In this document: positions 1 through 11,159 of the stretch, in pieces
Numbering within the stretch: the first letter of the stretch is position 1
Layout of the letters: every line of letters begins with the position of its first letter
Assembly: GCA_917880885.1 (NCBI GenBank)
Contig: OU862910.1
Span: 50,831,285 to 50,895,284, forward strand
DNA length: 64,000 bases
Direction of reading: 5' to 3'
DNA from: Limnephilus marmoratus
Lineage: Eukaryota; Arthropoda; Insecta; Trichoptera; Limnephilidae
Program-made: the position numbers and the translations under genes
The notes under the pieces: model-generated
Seen by the model: only the letters and a program-made list of their open reading frames with translations
What the model was told of the DNA's origin: nothing
The model's database searches: none

Positions 1-27
1 TTGTGAGGTATTCATATAAAAAAAACG
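1..27 (+). mobile_element. SINE-B 3' end, cut by window edge
   Basis: The first bases (TTGTGAGGTATTCATAT and an A-run) match the last bases of the SINE-B copies ending near 2139 and 24848. Only the 3' terminus lies inside the window. Confidence 0.75.
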
Positions 28-1023
28 TCAAAAATGCATGTATTCTTAGTGGGCTTTATGTCGCTACGAATATAGGTAATATGCATAAAAATAGCTTAGC
101 AAACGGAGTCTAGAGGTCATGATTTCAAGATTTAAAGAAAAAAAGGTTCTTAAGTTGCCATGTGTATATTTTTGTTCAGCCATATTTTTTTTTAAGTTGT
201 TTATTATATGCATCCATACATTTTTGACGAAAAACACTTTTCATAAAGTAATTAACAATTTTAGTGTAATTCTACTCAAAGGAAACGATAGGAAAAGCTT
301 CAATTTATCCAAAGCATATTTTTTGTACTTATAATGCAACCCGATTCGTAGTAAAGATTGATCGAAAATAGTGATATAGCATTACAGAAATTCTGCTGTT
401 CAGTTAAAAATGACGTATCAAAATCAGAAATGAAAGAAGTCCTATAAGTATAAATAACAGCCAAACAATTTATTTAAATATTTCCTTGTATGCAATTGGA
501 TGTTTAAAAATTTTAAACGGAAACAGAAATTTATAAGCAGAGTTGGTATTAAACGTAATGAACATATTTTCAATTGAGAACCTCAAAGGCGTGCGGAGAT
601 TTTCATGAGAACCGAAGTCTTAATTCGTTTGCGTGAAATAACAACAAGAAATCCGGAAATACAGAATTACATGGAAACGCAAGTCATTGGGACTCTTGAA
701 TATTCTGCAGCAATGGTATTACCGGCTTTTACTTATCCGAGTCGCCGATTGTACCTAATTAGCGGTAGGTACTGTTATATGGATTATTATTGTCGAGGGT
801 AGAGAAACTCGCCAATGCAACATCTAATTGGTCTGAAAACTGCCTGTCGGCCTCGAAGCTTCAAATGAATGAGTAATTATTATCTGTAGCGAACTGCTCA
901 TTACAGGTATACAATTATTAGGAAAATGGCACTTGGCTAGCGACTTTATCCTTAACTAGTGATAATAATGATCAAATTAAATAAACATTAATTTTACAAA
1001 ATAAACAGAAAGTATAGCTTATA
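28..1023. other. Intergenic/intronic DNA, no gene recognised
   Basis: AT-rich sequence with only short chance ORFs. A 65-codon plus-strand frame at 605-802 has no recognisable domain. In the ptc gene model this lies in intron 2, because exon 3 was not found left of exon 2. Confidence 0.5.
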
Positions 1024-1161
1024 GGTGGTGACCGGATAAATCAGAATGAACTAAACTCAACAGCTCTTATGAAAAGTCATTAAAAGTGATCAAAAATATA
1101 TATTAAAAAAATGTGAAATAGGTTACGTTAGGTTAGGTTTTTGCAATGTTCGGCCACCACC
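1024..1161. mobile_element. MITE family E, copy 1
   Basis: The ends form an inverted repeat, GGTGGTGACCGG at the left and CGGCCACCACC at the right. The left half matches, in reverse complement, 11719-11797 (a second copy). An internal AGGTTACGTTAGGTTAGG stretch also recurs in inverse orientation in that copy. Confidence 0.6.
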
Positions 1162-1763
1162 ATCACATATCAGAGCGGCACTGACACAAACTTTCATTAT
1201 CGCCCTTTAAAAGGAGATTAGTATGGCAGCGGTATGTCTGTTTTTAGCAGAGTTATTGAAATTATTGGAAATTGTTGGAAATTACCCCGACAGAAACTGA
1301 TTTTAAAGATGTTTTCCCGTCCAAAGGGAGTCTCATCAATAATACCTACTAATTTCTATTCTTTCTGTGGTAAAGAATAATAGTAATAATAATAAACATC
1401 AAGTTGTCAGTTGCCTTCCTTTAAAATATTTATAGCCTAGAACTCCCTCCCAAGTTTACTAGGAAACCATAAACGTCACAGAAATGTTATGATGTCTTCC
1501 GATTGTACCCAATTTACATAACGTGGAATATTATCATACATAGCTAGGGACGTGTCTGTGGTTGGCTCCGAAGAGATATAGCGATAGAAATGTGCTGTAA
1601 GAGAGCGTACAAGCACAAAGTAAGCTCAAATTTTCCATACTTTGGATGAAATCGATAAAAACTTTTACAAATATCGAAATTATTTCTTGCAGAATAATCA
1701 ACGGGTCAAAGTCTTATTACAAATAATTAGGGACACTAGTCTTCTTTTAAGTCAGTATTGATC
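1162..1763. other. No gene recognised
   Basis: Single-copy AT-rich sequence as far as can be judged from this window. No domain, repeat partner or RNA gene was seen. Confidence 0.4.
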
Positions 1764-2139
1764 GGCCGGCGTGCTCTAGGGGTGAGGCTCTTGACTCGCA
1801 ATCCGATGGTCGCGGGATCGAATCCCGGCGTGGGCAAATAAGTTTTATTTGTTATTTTACAATTAATTCGTTTAAAATAAGATGTAGTATATTTGCGTCA
1901 CGTTCCAGAGTGTAAGACCACCATTCAATATTGAAAAGTTTCTTGAAATAGCTTTAGTCGTGTTTGATGACTAGATATGAATAAACAGATATTTCTCCAC
2001 CTTCCTCTTCCATTCCAATCTCCTTCCTCTCCTCACTATTTTCAGTCTCACAACATACCCCAATTGGGGATGTTGGCAAATCCTCACTGGCTCCAGACGG
2101 AGCAGCTGAGACTCTTGTGAGGTATTCACATAAAAAAGG
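1764..2139 (+). mobile_element. SINE-B, full-length copy
   Basis: A tRNA-like head with a B-box-like GGGATCGAATCCC is followed by GCGTGGGCAAATAA, a unique body (GTTCCAGAGTGTAAGACC), a pyrimidine-rich stretch and a 3' end CTCTTGTGAGGTATTCACAT plus an A-tail. Body and tail match the copies at 14432-15390, 24372-24848 and, inverted, 41214-41462. RNA polymerase III transcription with LINE-borne retrotransposition is the known mode for such elements. No clear target duplication was found. Confidence 0.85.
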
Positions 2140-3569
2140 TTCACGCTTCTACAGGGTTATCTTGTCAGTGGAGGATGCATCACACCACGTGCGTGCCGGC
2201 AGAGCACAGAATGCATGAAATACTCTTTCCTCCGTGTGTGTGCCCTTTTAGGATGCAGGGCGCATTGCATAATGGGCCCGCATAGGAAGCGAGAGGAGGG
2301 GAGGGGGGGGACTGAGGACTTCCGGCCATACACACTCTGGTCTAATCTCATGTCTCGCCTCTGAACAACACCGAAATAACATCTCGCATCAATCAGAGGT
2401 TAACTGTTGACTACTTCATTTGTGACTCCTCCATACATTATTTTGTGGTGTCTGTGATAACAATTTCGAGTATTAAAAGTTTTATTTCATAAATATTATG
2501 TCGATACATTTCGAGACGATTGTTTCAAAAAGTTTGTTGTGCAATTATTAATAAATCTAATAATTTGCATACCAAAAGTTCACTAAAAAATCATTAAAAA
2601 ATTAATGTTACAGAAACTTTTTGAAGGTTGCGGTCTTAGCTTTTAAAGCCATAATCCAACTAAACACATTTTTTTAGCAATTGACTAAAACCACTTATAA
2701 TGTGAGTGAAATTACAATCAATTACAATTTGTAGTTGAATAAATTACAAGTCTCCCCAGATGTGACCGTTTCTATTTCTGATTTTTCTATTTTCGATTGA
2801 GTGTCGCTAAGTTTGTCTTCATTAATTAAACAAATTTTTTTTAAAGGATCAAGTAGAAAATACAACTCAACATCTTTTCAGAGCTGACATCTTCTATGTA
2901 TCATCAGGTCAATTTAACAAAAATGTATGTTAGAAAAAAATAAGTGTGTAAGGATGCGTAGGTATATAAATGACAAAAAAGTGCGAGCTAAGCCACGAAT
3001 TATGAACGAAGCAACCGGAAGCGGCGTTTCTCGCCAGCATAAGATCTGTTGTTCTGCTCATTTTCACGTTGTTTTTCTTTCTTGCATTTTGTTTATCTTT
3101 TATCATACTGTTTACATTATTTTATGACGTATGTATAGTTATATTTTCTTTATTGTAAAAATTTTACATTGTAGTAGATACCTAAGGAAGTATATATTGG
3201 TAAAGTTTATTTTTAAATTATAACATTTCTCTCGATTCCACAAACAAAATTGTTTTTATTTTTTGCATTTTATACAAAGGGCCTTGCTAATAAAGTGTTA
3301 TAAAAGTTGCATAACTGATAATTTTGATAAACAACCATTTATGTAACCGATGGCTGTTTATCAGTTGTGTAAAATTAAACACATTTATTGATAGGGGGAT
3401 ATATATTTTGTTGTACAAAGTATGCGGAAACATTACTGATTTATGCAATACATAAAACATACTTAATGTTACGTAAAAATAATTGTATAAAACTATTTGT
3501 TTCCAAAATAAAACAATAGCTATCGTTTAAATTGTTGGTACCAATCATATCAGTCGATCAATCAATCGA
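2140..3569. other. No gene; contains a SINE-A tail (2766-2830)
   Basis: The only recognisable piece is at 2766-2830, which carries the SINE-A 3' body (TTTTCGATTGAG, then GTCTTCATTAATTAAA) without its tRNA head. The rest is AT-rich, with a GC-richer patch at 2170-2350 that gives no coding signal. Confidence 0.5.
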
Positions 3570-3908
3570 AATTTGGGAGGCGGGAATGGGTACCGCCACC
3601 CGGGAACCTTTATTGGATAACCAACACCTCTGCCATAGGTCACCCCAAGTGGTTCGCTACGTTTGGTGATTTAGCGGGGGTGCCCGGGTTCATGGGGTGA
3701 GGTTTGTCTAGGTCTTGGAGGCGGATGCCCAGGACACACTAAGCCCCAGATTCCTACCCATCCCTTAAACCCCTTTCCTTCCCAGAACTCTCCTCTCCTC
3801 CCTTTCCCCAAAAAAAACCCTCCACACAGCATCCCCAAAGATGACATAGGCCCTGAGAAAATTATTTTCCTCAGGGCCTCCTGTGTGGAGCTCATGTAAA
3901 AAAAAAAA
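3570..3908 (+). mobile_element. SINE-C, short subtype
   Basis: Begins AATTTGGGAGGCGGG and ends with CATG plus an A-run. Copies lie at 35905-36239 (+), 38750-39086 (-) and 53149-53456 (-). The last 75 bases fold into nested stems: CTCCACACAG pairs with CTGTGTGGAG, enclosing a GGCCCTGAG/CTCAGGGCC stem. The same 3' segment ends the LINE at 44525-45185, so this looks like a SINE moved by that LINE. No convincing A or B box was found in the head. Confidence 0.8.
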
Positions 3909-4173
3909 TGAATTTAAATGAATTTAGATGAAGTAAAAATCAATCTTATCACAATATACTAATTATAGTTGGTAAAATTGAACACAATTATAGCTACAGA
4001 ATGTGACCATGTACATACATTGCAGCAAATTATTATCAGTACCTACCTAAATACACATTTTTAAAAACACTGCTTTCCACAACAAATGCAAAAGTACAAA
4101 AAACGATTTTCATTGGTGTGAAATTTGGGGTAAGCTTGCGAATGAATGACGTAGTAAATAAAGCTGTACTGAC

Positions 4174-4366
4174 CTTGAATCCAAAGCTGGTCCACCCTGG
4201 AGTGCATGGTGGCAGACTTGAGTCCCACGCCGAAGGTGCAGAGGACGAGCAGCGCGACGAAGAGCACCTTGCCGGCGTGCGCGTGCAAAGCGCGCCCGAG
4301 AGAAGCCAGGCGCGTCTGCAGTCGCGCGCGCGCCCACAGGGCCCAAGCGCCGCCGGCGATGCGCCC
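4174..4366 (-). CDS. ptc: patched exon 2 (Hedgehog receptor, first transmembrane segment)
   Basis: A 193-bp minus-strand exon encoding 64 residues plus the first base of a split codon. It is preceded by AAAATCCAG (acceptor) and followed by GTCAGT (donor). The peptide begins GRIAGG, contains HAGKVLF and VGLKSA and ends VDQLWIQ, the hallmark start of Patched proteins. Residues about 83-104 of the predicted protein form the first membrane helix, leading into the first extracellular loop. Patched is a 12-pass sterol-sensing-domain protein that represses Smoothened and is bound by Hedgehog. The exon joins exon 1 (60316-60161) at phase 0, giving ...SQLEK|GRIAGG..., and the following junction is phase 1, as expected for IQ-E/G. 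It is strikingly GC-rich compared with the surrounding intron. Other frames across it are shadows. Confidence 0.95.
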
Positions 4367-4429
4367 CTGGATTTTAATAAACATGTTAATAGGGACACAC
4401 AGTTAGATATATAGCAAAACAAACAATGA

Positions 4430-6202
4430 TAAAAAAAATGCGAAAAGTTATTGTCAGGAAGAAACGTTTTAAACGTTTTTTTTTAAACGGAGTCTTTTTG
4501 GGAGATTTTTCTTTCAGTCAGATACGGACTCAAAAAAGTCATGCTATCTCATTTTGTATTACGGTAAGATATAGTATGTACACAATTTAAAACCCGTCTG
4601 GAAGCCTCAGTTTCGCGAGAAAATTCTGAAACCGTCACTTTGGATCGAGATTGTAAAATATCTATGCAAGATAGGTTTCATATTTCAAATACAATAAGAA
4701 GCATTATTTTTTTTTCTTTCCCGGTAAAAGAAAAAATACATATGTTTGAATGAGAGGAAGAGAGATATATAGCTTTTAAAATGTAAGGTCGCTCGGGATA
4801 TTTTTGGTCTTATGAAAGTATAATGCGATTACGTGTTTTGGGATGTATTTATTCCTAAACAAGCAGACGGGTTAAAGGGTTAGAAAGAGAGAACATTACG
4901 CTATGTATTTGCATTTAAAAGTTCACGCTATATATTATATTAATAGACGCTCCCGAAAACTTTGAAATAATTCTATGAAATAAACATTTAGCATTTGTAA
5001 AATACTCGTATCTGTCAAGGTTTGCAAATTTTATAATATACATTTTTTTTTATTAAACCGAAAAAAAATTAAGTCACAATAACTTTTACAATACTGATTA
5101 ATTAAATGTTATTTGAGTTTAGTGTAAAGCGGTAATTACAAGTTGCACGATAAAAGCAATCGTAAGCTACTTCAAAATTTTTATCAATATTTGCGTTAAA
5201 AATTTTAAATTTCATATTTACTTCCCACTTACGTATTGTAAGTTACTGCAGTCCATAAATGAGTTTCGTAACTCATCGGGATTGCCCTAGCAAGAAATAA
5301 AAACGATAAAATATACATGGATTTGCTATATACTAAAATCTGAGAAAAGAGTATTTCATCGGCTTTCGAAAACAGTATGTGCACAAACAGCGATTCTATT
5401 TGAAATCGAATGTCAAGCGGGAATGTTTGATGATGTGATATTATTTTGTTCGGGCCCGAGAGTTAAAGAAACGCATGGGATTGAGAGATACGGAAAAAAG
5501 CGAGCTCCAAGATCCAGCATTATTTCTATCCAGTATGTTCCACTTTTAGTAATTCGACTGTTCGAGATACCTCCGATTTTAAAGCTTTTAGGAAAGGTGG
5601 TACTAACGAGCGAATTTCTTTTCCGTGACAGATAAAAAGACAGTAAATATAAAATAGTAAAATTAGAGAATTTTAAAGTTATGGAGTCATCGACACCGAT
5701 GGGTATAATTAAGACACTGTTATAATCGATCGATCTTTTATAAAACAACGGTCGGATAAACAATATTTGAATGAATAATTTTTACAACCGAAATTTATCG
5801 ACTTTTGAAATAATCGATCATATCGAATTGGATACCTCGATTATGCAACCACCAGACAATGCTGATAACGATGAACAACGTACTTTCGATTGCACAGTAT
5901 TTTGGGCTTTCGATTTGGCATAACTCCACTGCCCAGAATCGCTATACAATCTACAAAATGAGAAAGTGTTTCATAATTCGGTATCACATATTGAAAAATG
6001 TAACGAAAAGATACATATTATATGGGACATTCAAAATAAAATAATAAACTTGCTATTAATAAAATGTTATCAAATTGATTTTTTAACTTCGTTCCACTTT
6101 TGTTTCTTTCCGAGAGAACCGGTTTTAGACAATCACGTCCATCTTCAGACTGGTACATTTTGGCTTAAAACTATATTTATACTTCATTCGTATTTACTAG
6201 CA
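4430..6202. other. Intronic AT-rich DNA, no gene recognised
   Basis: Opposing open frames at 5413-5763 (minus, 116 codons) and 5423-5635 (plus) show no domain, no clear splice signals and no similarity to other parts of the window. They were not called as genes. Confidence 0.5.
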
Positions 6203-6498
6203 TTTTTACGTTAGCTCCACACAAAAGGTCCGGAGGAGAATAATTTCCCCATTTCAGAGGATAATGTGTAGAAAGTTTTTTAAGGAAAGGAAGTTCTGGG
6301 AAAGAAAAGAGCATGAGGTGTGTCCAGGAGTAACGAAATATGAATCCATCTCTCCAACTGCCCGGCTGGAGATCGAAAGGCCTCCGTCAACCAGTCTCTC
6401 TCGATCCAGCCCATCACGCATTTGGTGGGCAGACTCATACCCCAAACTCGCACCGCCAAGACCTAGACAAACCTTACCTATACCCGCCTCCAAAATAA
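6203..6498 (-). mobile_element. SINE-C, long subtype, degraded
   Basis: Read on the minus strand, it runs from a diverged head (GGAGGCGGGTATA) to the terminal hairpin segment ending in GTGTGGAGCTAA. The middle matches the extended body of the copies at 37234 and 43149 (the GGCTGGAGATCG region) rather than the short subtype. The hairpin stems are partly eroded, so this copy is older. Confidence 0.6.
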
Positions 6499-6650
6499 CA
6501 TTATTGTCCATTTGCAATGATTCGTCTATTTTATTTACGATCGGAAAGATATAAAAGCAGTATAAAGTTTTTAAAAGATGGTTTCATTATACTGCATTAA
6601 TATGATTGAGTTCCCACCAAGTCGTATAAAAAAAACAGTGAAGTTTGAGG

Positions 6651-6658
6651 CTTTAGGC
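6651..6658. repeat. hAT target-site duplication, left
   Basis: CTTTAGGC, repeated exactly at 9025-9032 on the other side of the element. Confidence 0.93.
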
Positions 6659-7047
6659 CAGGGGTGGGGGCCTTTTGGTGCGGCCCGCGGGCACTTTTGG
6701 TGCGGCCTGCTGAAAGAACCACAAAAAATTACACAGAACGGGATGGTTTTTTCACGGTGTTTCAGATGCATTTTTAAGACGTTATTACAAAATCGTTACT
6801 AGCAAGTAGTTTAGATACAAATAAAAACGCGATGAAATCTCCCATATTACTTTAATTTTAATTTGTTATTGTAAAACGATAGTAAATTCCATCGGAACTT
6901 TTAATTTTCTTGTACGGGACAGTCCCGATATTTCAGGATTGTTGGCAACTCTATTCGGAGGGGAATCTTAGGCAGTTTGACATAAACATTATTTTCTAGT
7001 CATCTATGCGGAAGTAAAGAGGATAGTAAATCAATAAAATCCTATTA

Positions 7048-7405
7048 ATGACAACTACGAAGAAAAGAAATGTTGAAGCTGAGTGAAACGTGAAATTATT
7101 TAAAAACTAAATTAAGGCTGTGGAAAGTGCAAATCGAAATGAAAAACCCGACGCATTTCCAACATCCAACACTGCAAGGACAAAAGCCTTCTACATCGTT
7201 TGAATACGCTGGTGAGTGCGCGAAATTGAGTAAGGCATTTGATGAACGATTTAAGGACATGAAAAGAGAGCAAACGGATTTGAACATATTTGCTACACCG
7301 TTCAACGTCAAACCATTGAATGTGCCTGATAATCTGCAGCACGAAATTATTCAATTTCAAAGCGATGATGAACTAAAATCTAGATATAACAATCTCCCCA
7401 AATAA
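7048..7405 (+). pseudogene. hAT transposase remnant
   Basis: A start at 7048 reads MTTTKKRNVEAE and stops, resembling the lysine-rich N-terminus of ZBED/GTF2IRD2-like hAT transposases. After a frame change, an open frame at 7127-7405 reads through FDERFKDMKREQTD, IFATPFNV and PDNLQHEIIQFQSDDELKS. That is the conserved block before the C-terminal dimerisation region of this transposase group. The DDE catalytic core and the rest of the C-terminus are missing. It lies inside the hAT termini in the expected orientation. Confidence 0.75.
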
Positions 7406-7584
7406 AGTCAAGAAACACCGGATATATTAAGTCAAGCACGTCCCTTAAATTAATGCCATAATAATTGCCACACTTCTGGCATAAAAAAATCATAACATCT
7501 TATTTATTGTAATTAGTTAAATAAATATAAAATTATGTTGCGGACAATAAATATGCTACAAAATGTAGAAAAACCATTCACTTA

Positions 7585-7733
7585 GGGTGGGTTTCTTCAT
7601 TTACCGAGAATGTTAAATGCAATGCTAATTGTAAAAGTAAACGATCGAAATTTAAAAATTTCTATGCATTTGACCGTTTACTTTTACAATTAGCATTGCA
7701 TTTAGCATTCTCGGTAAATGAAGAAACCCACCA
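7585..7733. mobile_element. Palindromic MITE flanked by TA
   Basis: The left arm starts GGGTGGGTTTCTTC and the right arm ends GAAGAAACCCACCA. About 60 bases on each side are near-perfect inverted repeats around a short AT-rich centre. TA dinucleotides flank both ends (7583-7584 and 7734-7735), consistent with a Tc1/mariner-type target. It is nested inside the hAT element. Confidence 0.8.
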
Positions 7734-7789
7734 TAAGAGTACAATTTAATTTAAGCTGGTTGACTAGTGGACTCCTATGCAGATTCATT

Positions 7790-8915
7790 ATAAAGATAAA
7801 ACCAATCTTGTGCTAACAATGCAAATTCCTGTTGCGGATTCATCTGCTAACCTTAACGCATTTGGAATGTAAAACCATTTTGGTGTTCTAGATGCAGATC
7901 AATTAAAGCTGGGGACTCATGATTCGAATCATGATTAGACTCATGACTCATAATTCGCTTTGATGGAAAAACCAGTTTTGTGTTCAAAATGCAATGAAAA
8001 AATTCCATGTGTGGTTGCGCCTGCTTACGCATTTCGTAGAAATCCGTTTTCGTTGAAGTGCATTTATAAAATTCTATTTGCTTTTGTGCTGCCAGTATTA
8101 GAGAAAAGCTACGTTCATGTACTCAGTAAAATGGCTACACTCAGTAGTTTTAAGTCTCCGCATACAGATTCACCCAATAACTGAAACCAGTTCTGTAATT
8201 AGAATGCAACGAAAAAATTCCAGGTGGGGTTTATTTTTTGACGCATTCCTCGAGTGAATTTATAAAATTCTAGTTGCGACAAAGTACGCAACAATTGGAG
8301 AAAAGCCGTTTTCATGTTCTGAGTGGAGTCTTAATTCCCCGCGTACAAATTTATTTTATTATTAAAACCAGTTCTGTGTTTAGAATGCAACGAAAAAATT
8401 ACAGGTGGGGTTTTATCTCGCTAACGCGTTTCATAAGAAACCATTCTCGTGTGTGAAGTGCAGTTATAAATGGGTAGTTGCATAAAATATGTGCTGCCAG
8501 TATTGGAGGAAAACAATTTCACGTCCTTGGTATAGTTTTAATTCCCTGCGTACAGATTCAATCTGTAATGAAAACCAGTTCTCTGTTAAGAATGCAACGA
8601 CAACGCATCAGGTATGATTTCATTTGCTGACGCATTTCTTATGTTGGAAGTGCATTTATAAAATTCTAGTTTCGTAGTTTATGCTGCCAGAATTAGAAAA
8701 AAGCAATTTTCATGTTCTGCGTGTAGTTTGCAAATGCAAATTTTGTGTAAAAATGTAAATTAAAACTAGTTCAGTGTTCAGAAATTTTGACGGAAACCAT
8801 TCTCGTGTTCAAAGGGCAGTTATAAAATTCTGGCTGCAGACTATGTGCAGACAGAATTTTAGGAAAACCATTTGCATGTTTTGAGTGTAGCTATAATTAC
8901 AGAGTATTTTCAGTT
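7790..8915 (+). pseudogene. Decayed C2H2 zinc-finger array carried in a hAT element
   Basis: Five to seven diverged units of about 170-215 bp repeat in tandem. Each has a block coding for a KPVLCxxCNEK-like half finger, a LxxH-like stretch, then KPFSCxxCxYK. Examples are KPFSCVKCSYK near 8438 and KPFACFECSYNY near 8863. Shifts and stops break every frame; at 7990 one extra A separates CNEK from FHVWLRLLTH. The pattern fits a two-finger repeat of a C2H2 gene that lost selection. No start, stop or splice signals could be assigned. The source host gene is unknown. Confidence 0.65.
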
Positions 8916-9024
8916 ACGTAACCTACCCCCCCCCCCCCCCCGAGACGGAAATCGGAGTGCGGCCCGCGGGTTAAAGTATGAACATCCAAATGGCCCGCGA
9001 CGTTAAAAAGGTTCCCCACCCCTG

Positions 9025-9032
9025 CTTTAGGC
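9025..9032. repeat. hAT target-site duplication, right
   Basis: CTTTAGGC, identical to 6651-6658. Confidence 0.93.
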
Positions 9033-9044
9033 CATGTGTTTGAC

Positions 9045-9235
9045 ACCATGCAATACACCAACTAACTATCCATCACACCATTTCCACAAAGGGGTAGGCA
9101 AAGAGGCCAGACCGCTAAACTACAGCCTTATCACAGTAGGTAAAGAGGTCAGACCGCTTAACTACAGCCTTATCACACGCCATTGCTTCATTCACATTCA
9201 TGCATCAACTCAATCAATCACTTTCACTTATTTAA
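9045..9235 (-). mobile_element. RTE-type LINE 3' end, short fragment
   Basis: The plus-strand text (CATCACACCATTTCCAC, GGGGTAGGCAAAGAGG, CATTGCTTCATTCACATTCA) is a diverged reverse complement of the 3' end of the RTE LINE at 47690-48545. A 44-bp segment (GTAGGCAAAGAGG / GTAGGTAAAGAGG) is duplicated in tandem. Confidence 0.6.
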
Positions 9236-9299
9236 TGAATCCGCTGTCCAGCTTCTACCTTGTGCAAGAGTGCAGGTACTGCAGATACTGCAGATGCTG

Positions 9300-9510
9300 C
9301 AGATCCCCCACGAAGCCCCGTTAACCCCGGCCCGGCAGGGTCCTTGGCTGATTAGGATTAATGGCCGGCTATCGGGCTCTCGGGCCGATGGTTAACGATG
9401 ACGTATGGAGGCTAGCGCGGCAGGGGCCAGGGGTCGAGCCGAGGACGCCGTGGTATTATTGTAACGTAACCTCACGTTTAGCGTGCCGTGGAGACGTTGA
9501 TTAATACGAA
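9300..9510. promoter_or_regulatory. Single-copy GC-rich island, candidate cis-regulatory
   Basis: A 200-bp GC-rich block between repeats. It contains the homeodomain-type GGATTAATGG and mirrored GGCC-rich runs around 9326-9400. It has no coding frame and no second copy in the window. A regulatory role in ptc is inference only. Confidence 0.3.
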
Positions 9511-10351
9511 TTCAAAGGGCTTTGGACATTCGTGGTAGGGAATATAAGGACAATAATTTATAAATTTGAAAATGATTGTAGGATTTGTCAAGTTCAAAAT
9601 ATTTGCCTCAATATCTTTTCCAATCAAAAAATAATTAGAGATACGATTGGAAATGTACCGTTCAAATGAACGTACATTTAGAAAACTTTAAAAATCATTA
9701 GTGATTCCGATTTAAATTCGTCAAATTTTGACAGATTTACACTTAAAATATAAACAAAAAAAGCGTATTTAAAATTATATTGAATTATTATTAAAATAAA
9801 ATAATTTATATCAATACTTTATCGCTTGGTTCCCATAATCAGTGCCAATTTTGAAAATTATAATTTCTTCAAATATGAATAATGTTACACAGGATTATTT
9901 TAAATCACGCACATAATCACAGAAAACCGAAATGTTTGATAAAAAAATTAAGCAAAACTAACTCTCCTGCCCAACCTTGAAAAATAAAGACATATTTATC
10001 AATATTGATAGTTTTTTTAATTTGTGGGGTATCGAAATATTGGTTTTGCGTTGGGACAGCAGTGTTGATCTAAGCATAATATTAGAATTTTTAAACTAAA
10101 TATTTGAATATTTGGTGTCAAATGACGAAAGGAAATAGTAGTTGAATGCAATAAGAATAAACGAAGCGGTGGTTGAAAAAAAAATCAGACAGCAAAATGA
10201 TATATACATTTTTACTCTAAATATGCTCAGGAATCGCTGGTTAAAATCCTTCGGGTACGTGCTGTCACATCCTGTATATATATTGCATATGTTATAAGAT
10301 AATATCTATTCAGATGTTGCGTTGAAGAAGTAATGACGTATATGTACCTAC
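9511..10351. other. AT-rich intronic DNA, nothing recognised
   Basis: No ORF of note, repeat partner or RNA-like structure was seen. Confidence 0.4.
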
Positions 10352-10415
10352 ATCAGCGCCCTTGAGGTGATTTAAAAAAAAAATGGCGCTACAAATTATC
10401 CAATTATTATTACAT
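10352..10415 (+). mobile_element. LINE 3'-tail fragment, family H
   Basis: CAGCGCCCTTGAGGTGATTT then GGCGCTACAAATTATCC and ATT repeats. It is one of five copies (21848, 24612, 31950, 61440) of the same hairpin tail. Confidence 0.6.
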
Positions 10416-10603
10416 TATAATGTATGAAATTTCCTCGATACGAAAAATTGCAAAATATGATTATAAAAAAATCATCAGGTTTATTGTTTTAAACTCTAAC
10501 TACTATAGGAATGAAAACTTTCAAGAGAGTTTATTTAAATGCTTCTTAGCTCAGATTTCGAGACATTTTATCTACATTTAAATAAGTCGTGTTTTATAAA
10601 ACA

Positions 10604-11050
10604 CTAGCTGGTTCCCGGCATGCGTTGCTATGCCATTTAATAAATAAATTGTTTCTCCCTGCGTGTCCTTTCCCATTCGTCCCGTTCCCCTTCCGCCTCC
10701 CCTTCTTCTCCCGCGTTTCTTCCCCTCTCGCGTTCCCACTCCACCTTCTTCACCTTCCCTTTCCCCACTACACTCCCTCTCTTCCTCCGTCCCGCGAAAC
10801 CCCCTCCCAGGTTCCCCTCCCCCCTCCCGGGTTCCACTCCCCCACTCCTGCAAATCCCCTACACGAGTTCCCTTCCCCCATTCAGTCCCGGTACATTCAA
10901 TTTTCAAACAGCTCGCGTGCCACCTATTACAATTTTTTTATACTAATTTCATTATGCCAGAGCTCACCGCTTCTTTTATACAAACTATGTCCTGACAATA
11001 AATAACACAAAGCAAATAGAATTATCCAATTTGGTGCAGTCGTTCGTATG
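10604..11050 (-). mobile_element. Helitron-like element, 5' end missing
   Basis: On the minus strand it ends GCATGCCGGGAACCAGCTAG followed by T, with a hairpin (GGCAT...ATGCC) just inside CTAG, the usual Helitron 3' terminus. The whole segment is homologous to the better-preserved copy at 14539-15075, including the polypurine block and the GCACCAAATTGG stretch. Homology stops near 11050, so the 5' end is truncated or replaced. Confidence 0.7.
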
Positions 11051-11159
11051 AAAATCGTATGAAAACCGGAGTTTAACATGAAAATATGAAAGGAAATATT
11101 GCTAAAATGTTAATAAAAGCTCCAGAGATAAACGAATTTAATGCAAACAGAATAAATAA

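Larger units (their letters stand above)
6659..9024 (+). mobile_element. hAT DNA transposon, 2.37 kb, non-autonomous
   Basis: Termini CAGGGGTGGGG and CCCCACCCCTG are inverted and flanked by a perfect 8-bp duplication, CTTTAGGC, which is the hAT signature. Subterminal copies of GCGGCCCGCGGG occur at both ends. Inside are a decayed hAT transposase (7048-7405), a palindromic MITE (7585-7733), a decayed zinc-finger array (about 7790-8915) and a 16-base poly-C tract just before the right end. The transposase is truncated and frameshifted, so movement would have needed an external source. The plus orientation follows the transposase relic. Confidence 0.93.

Noticed and set aside
1764..2139. GACCACCAT as Gli/Ci sites
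   Set aside because: It is part of the SINE-B body and recurs in every copy; only 7 of 9 positions match.
1..4173. patched exon 3 inside the window
   Set aside because: No minus-strand frame continuing EGGRLE-type sequence was found; it must lie left of position 1.
4036..4422. Longer minus and plus ORFs overlapping ptc exon 2
   Set aside because: They run through the splice sites or in other frames of a GC-rich exon; only the frame giving HAGKVLF...VDQLWIQ matches Patched.
5413..5763. 116-codon minus ORF
   Set aside because: No domain, no splice signals, overlapped by an equally open plus frame; probably chance.
10578..11005. Overlapping ORFs of 66-138 codons on both strands
   Set aside because: Low-complexity Pro/Ser or Gly/Arg/Glu peptides produced by the polypurine block of a Helitron-like element.
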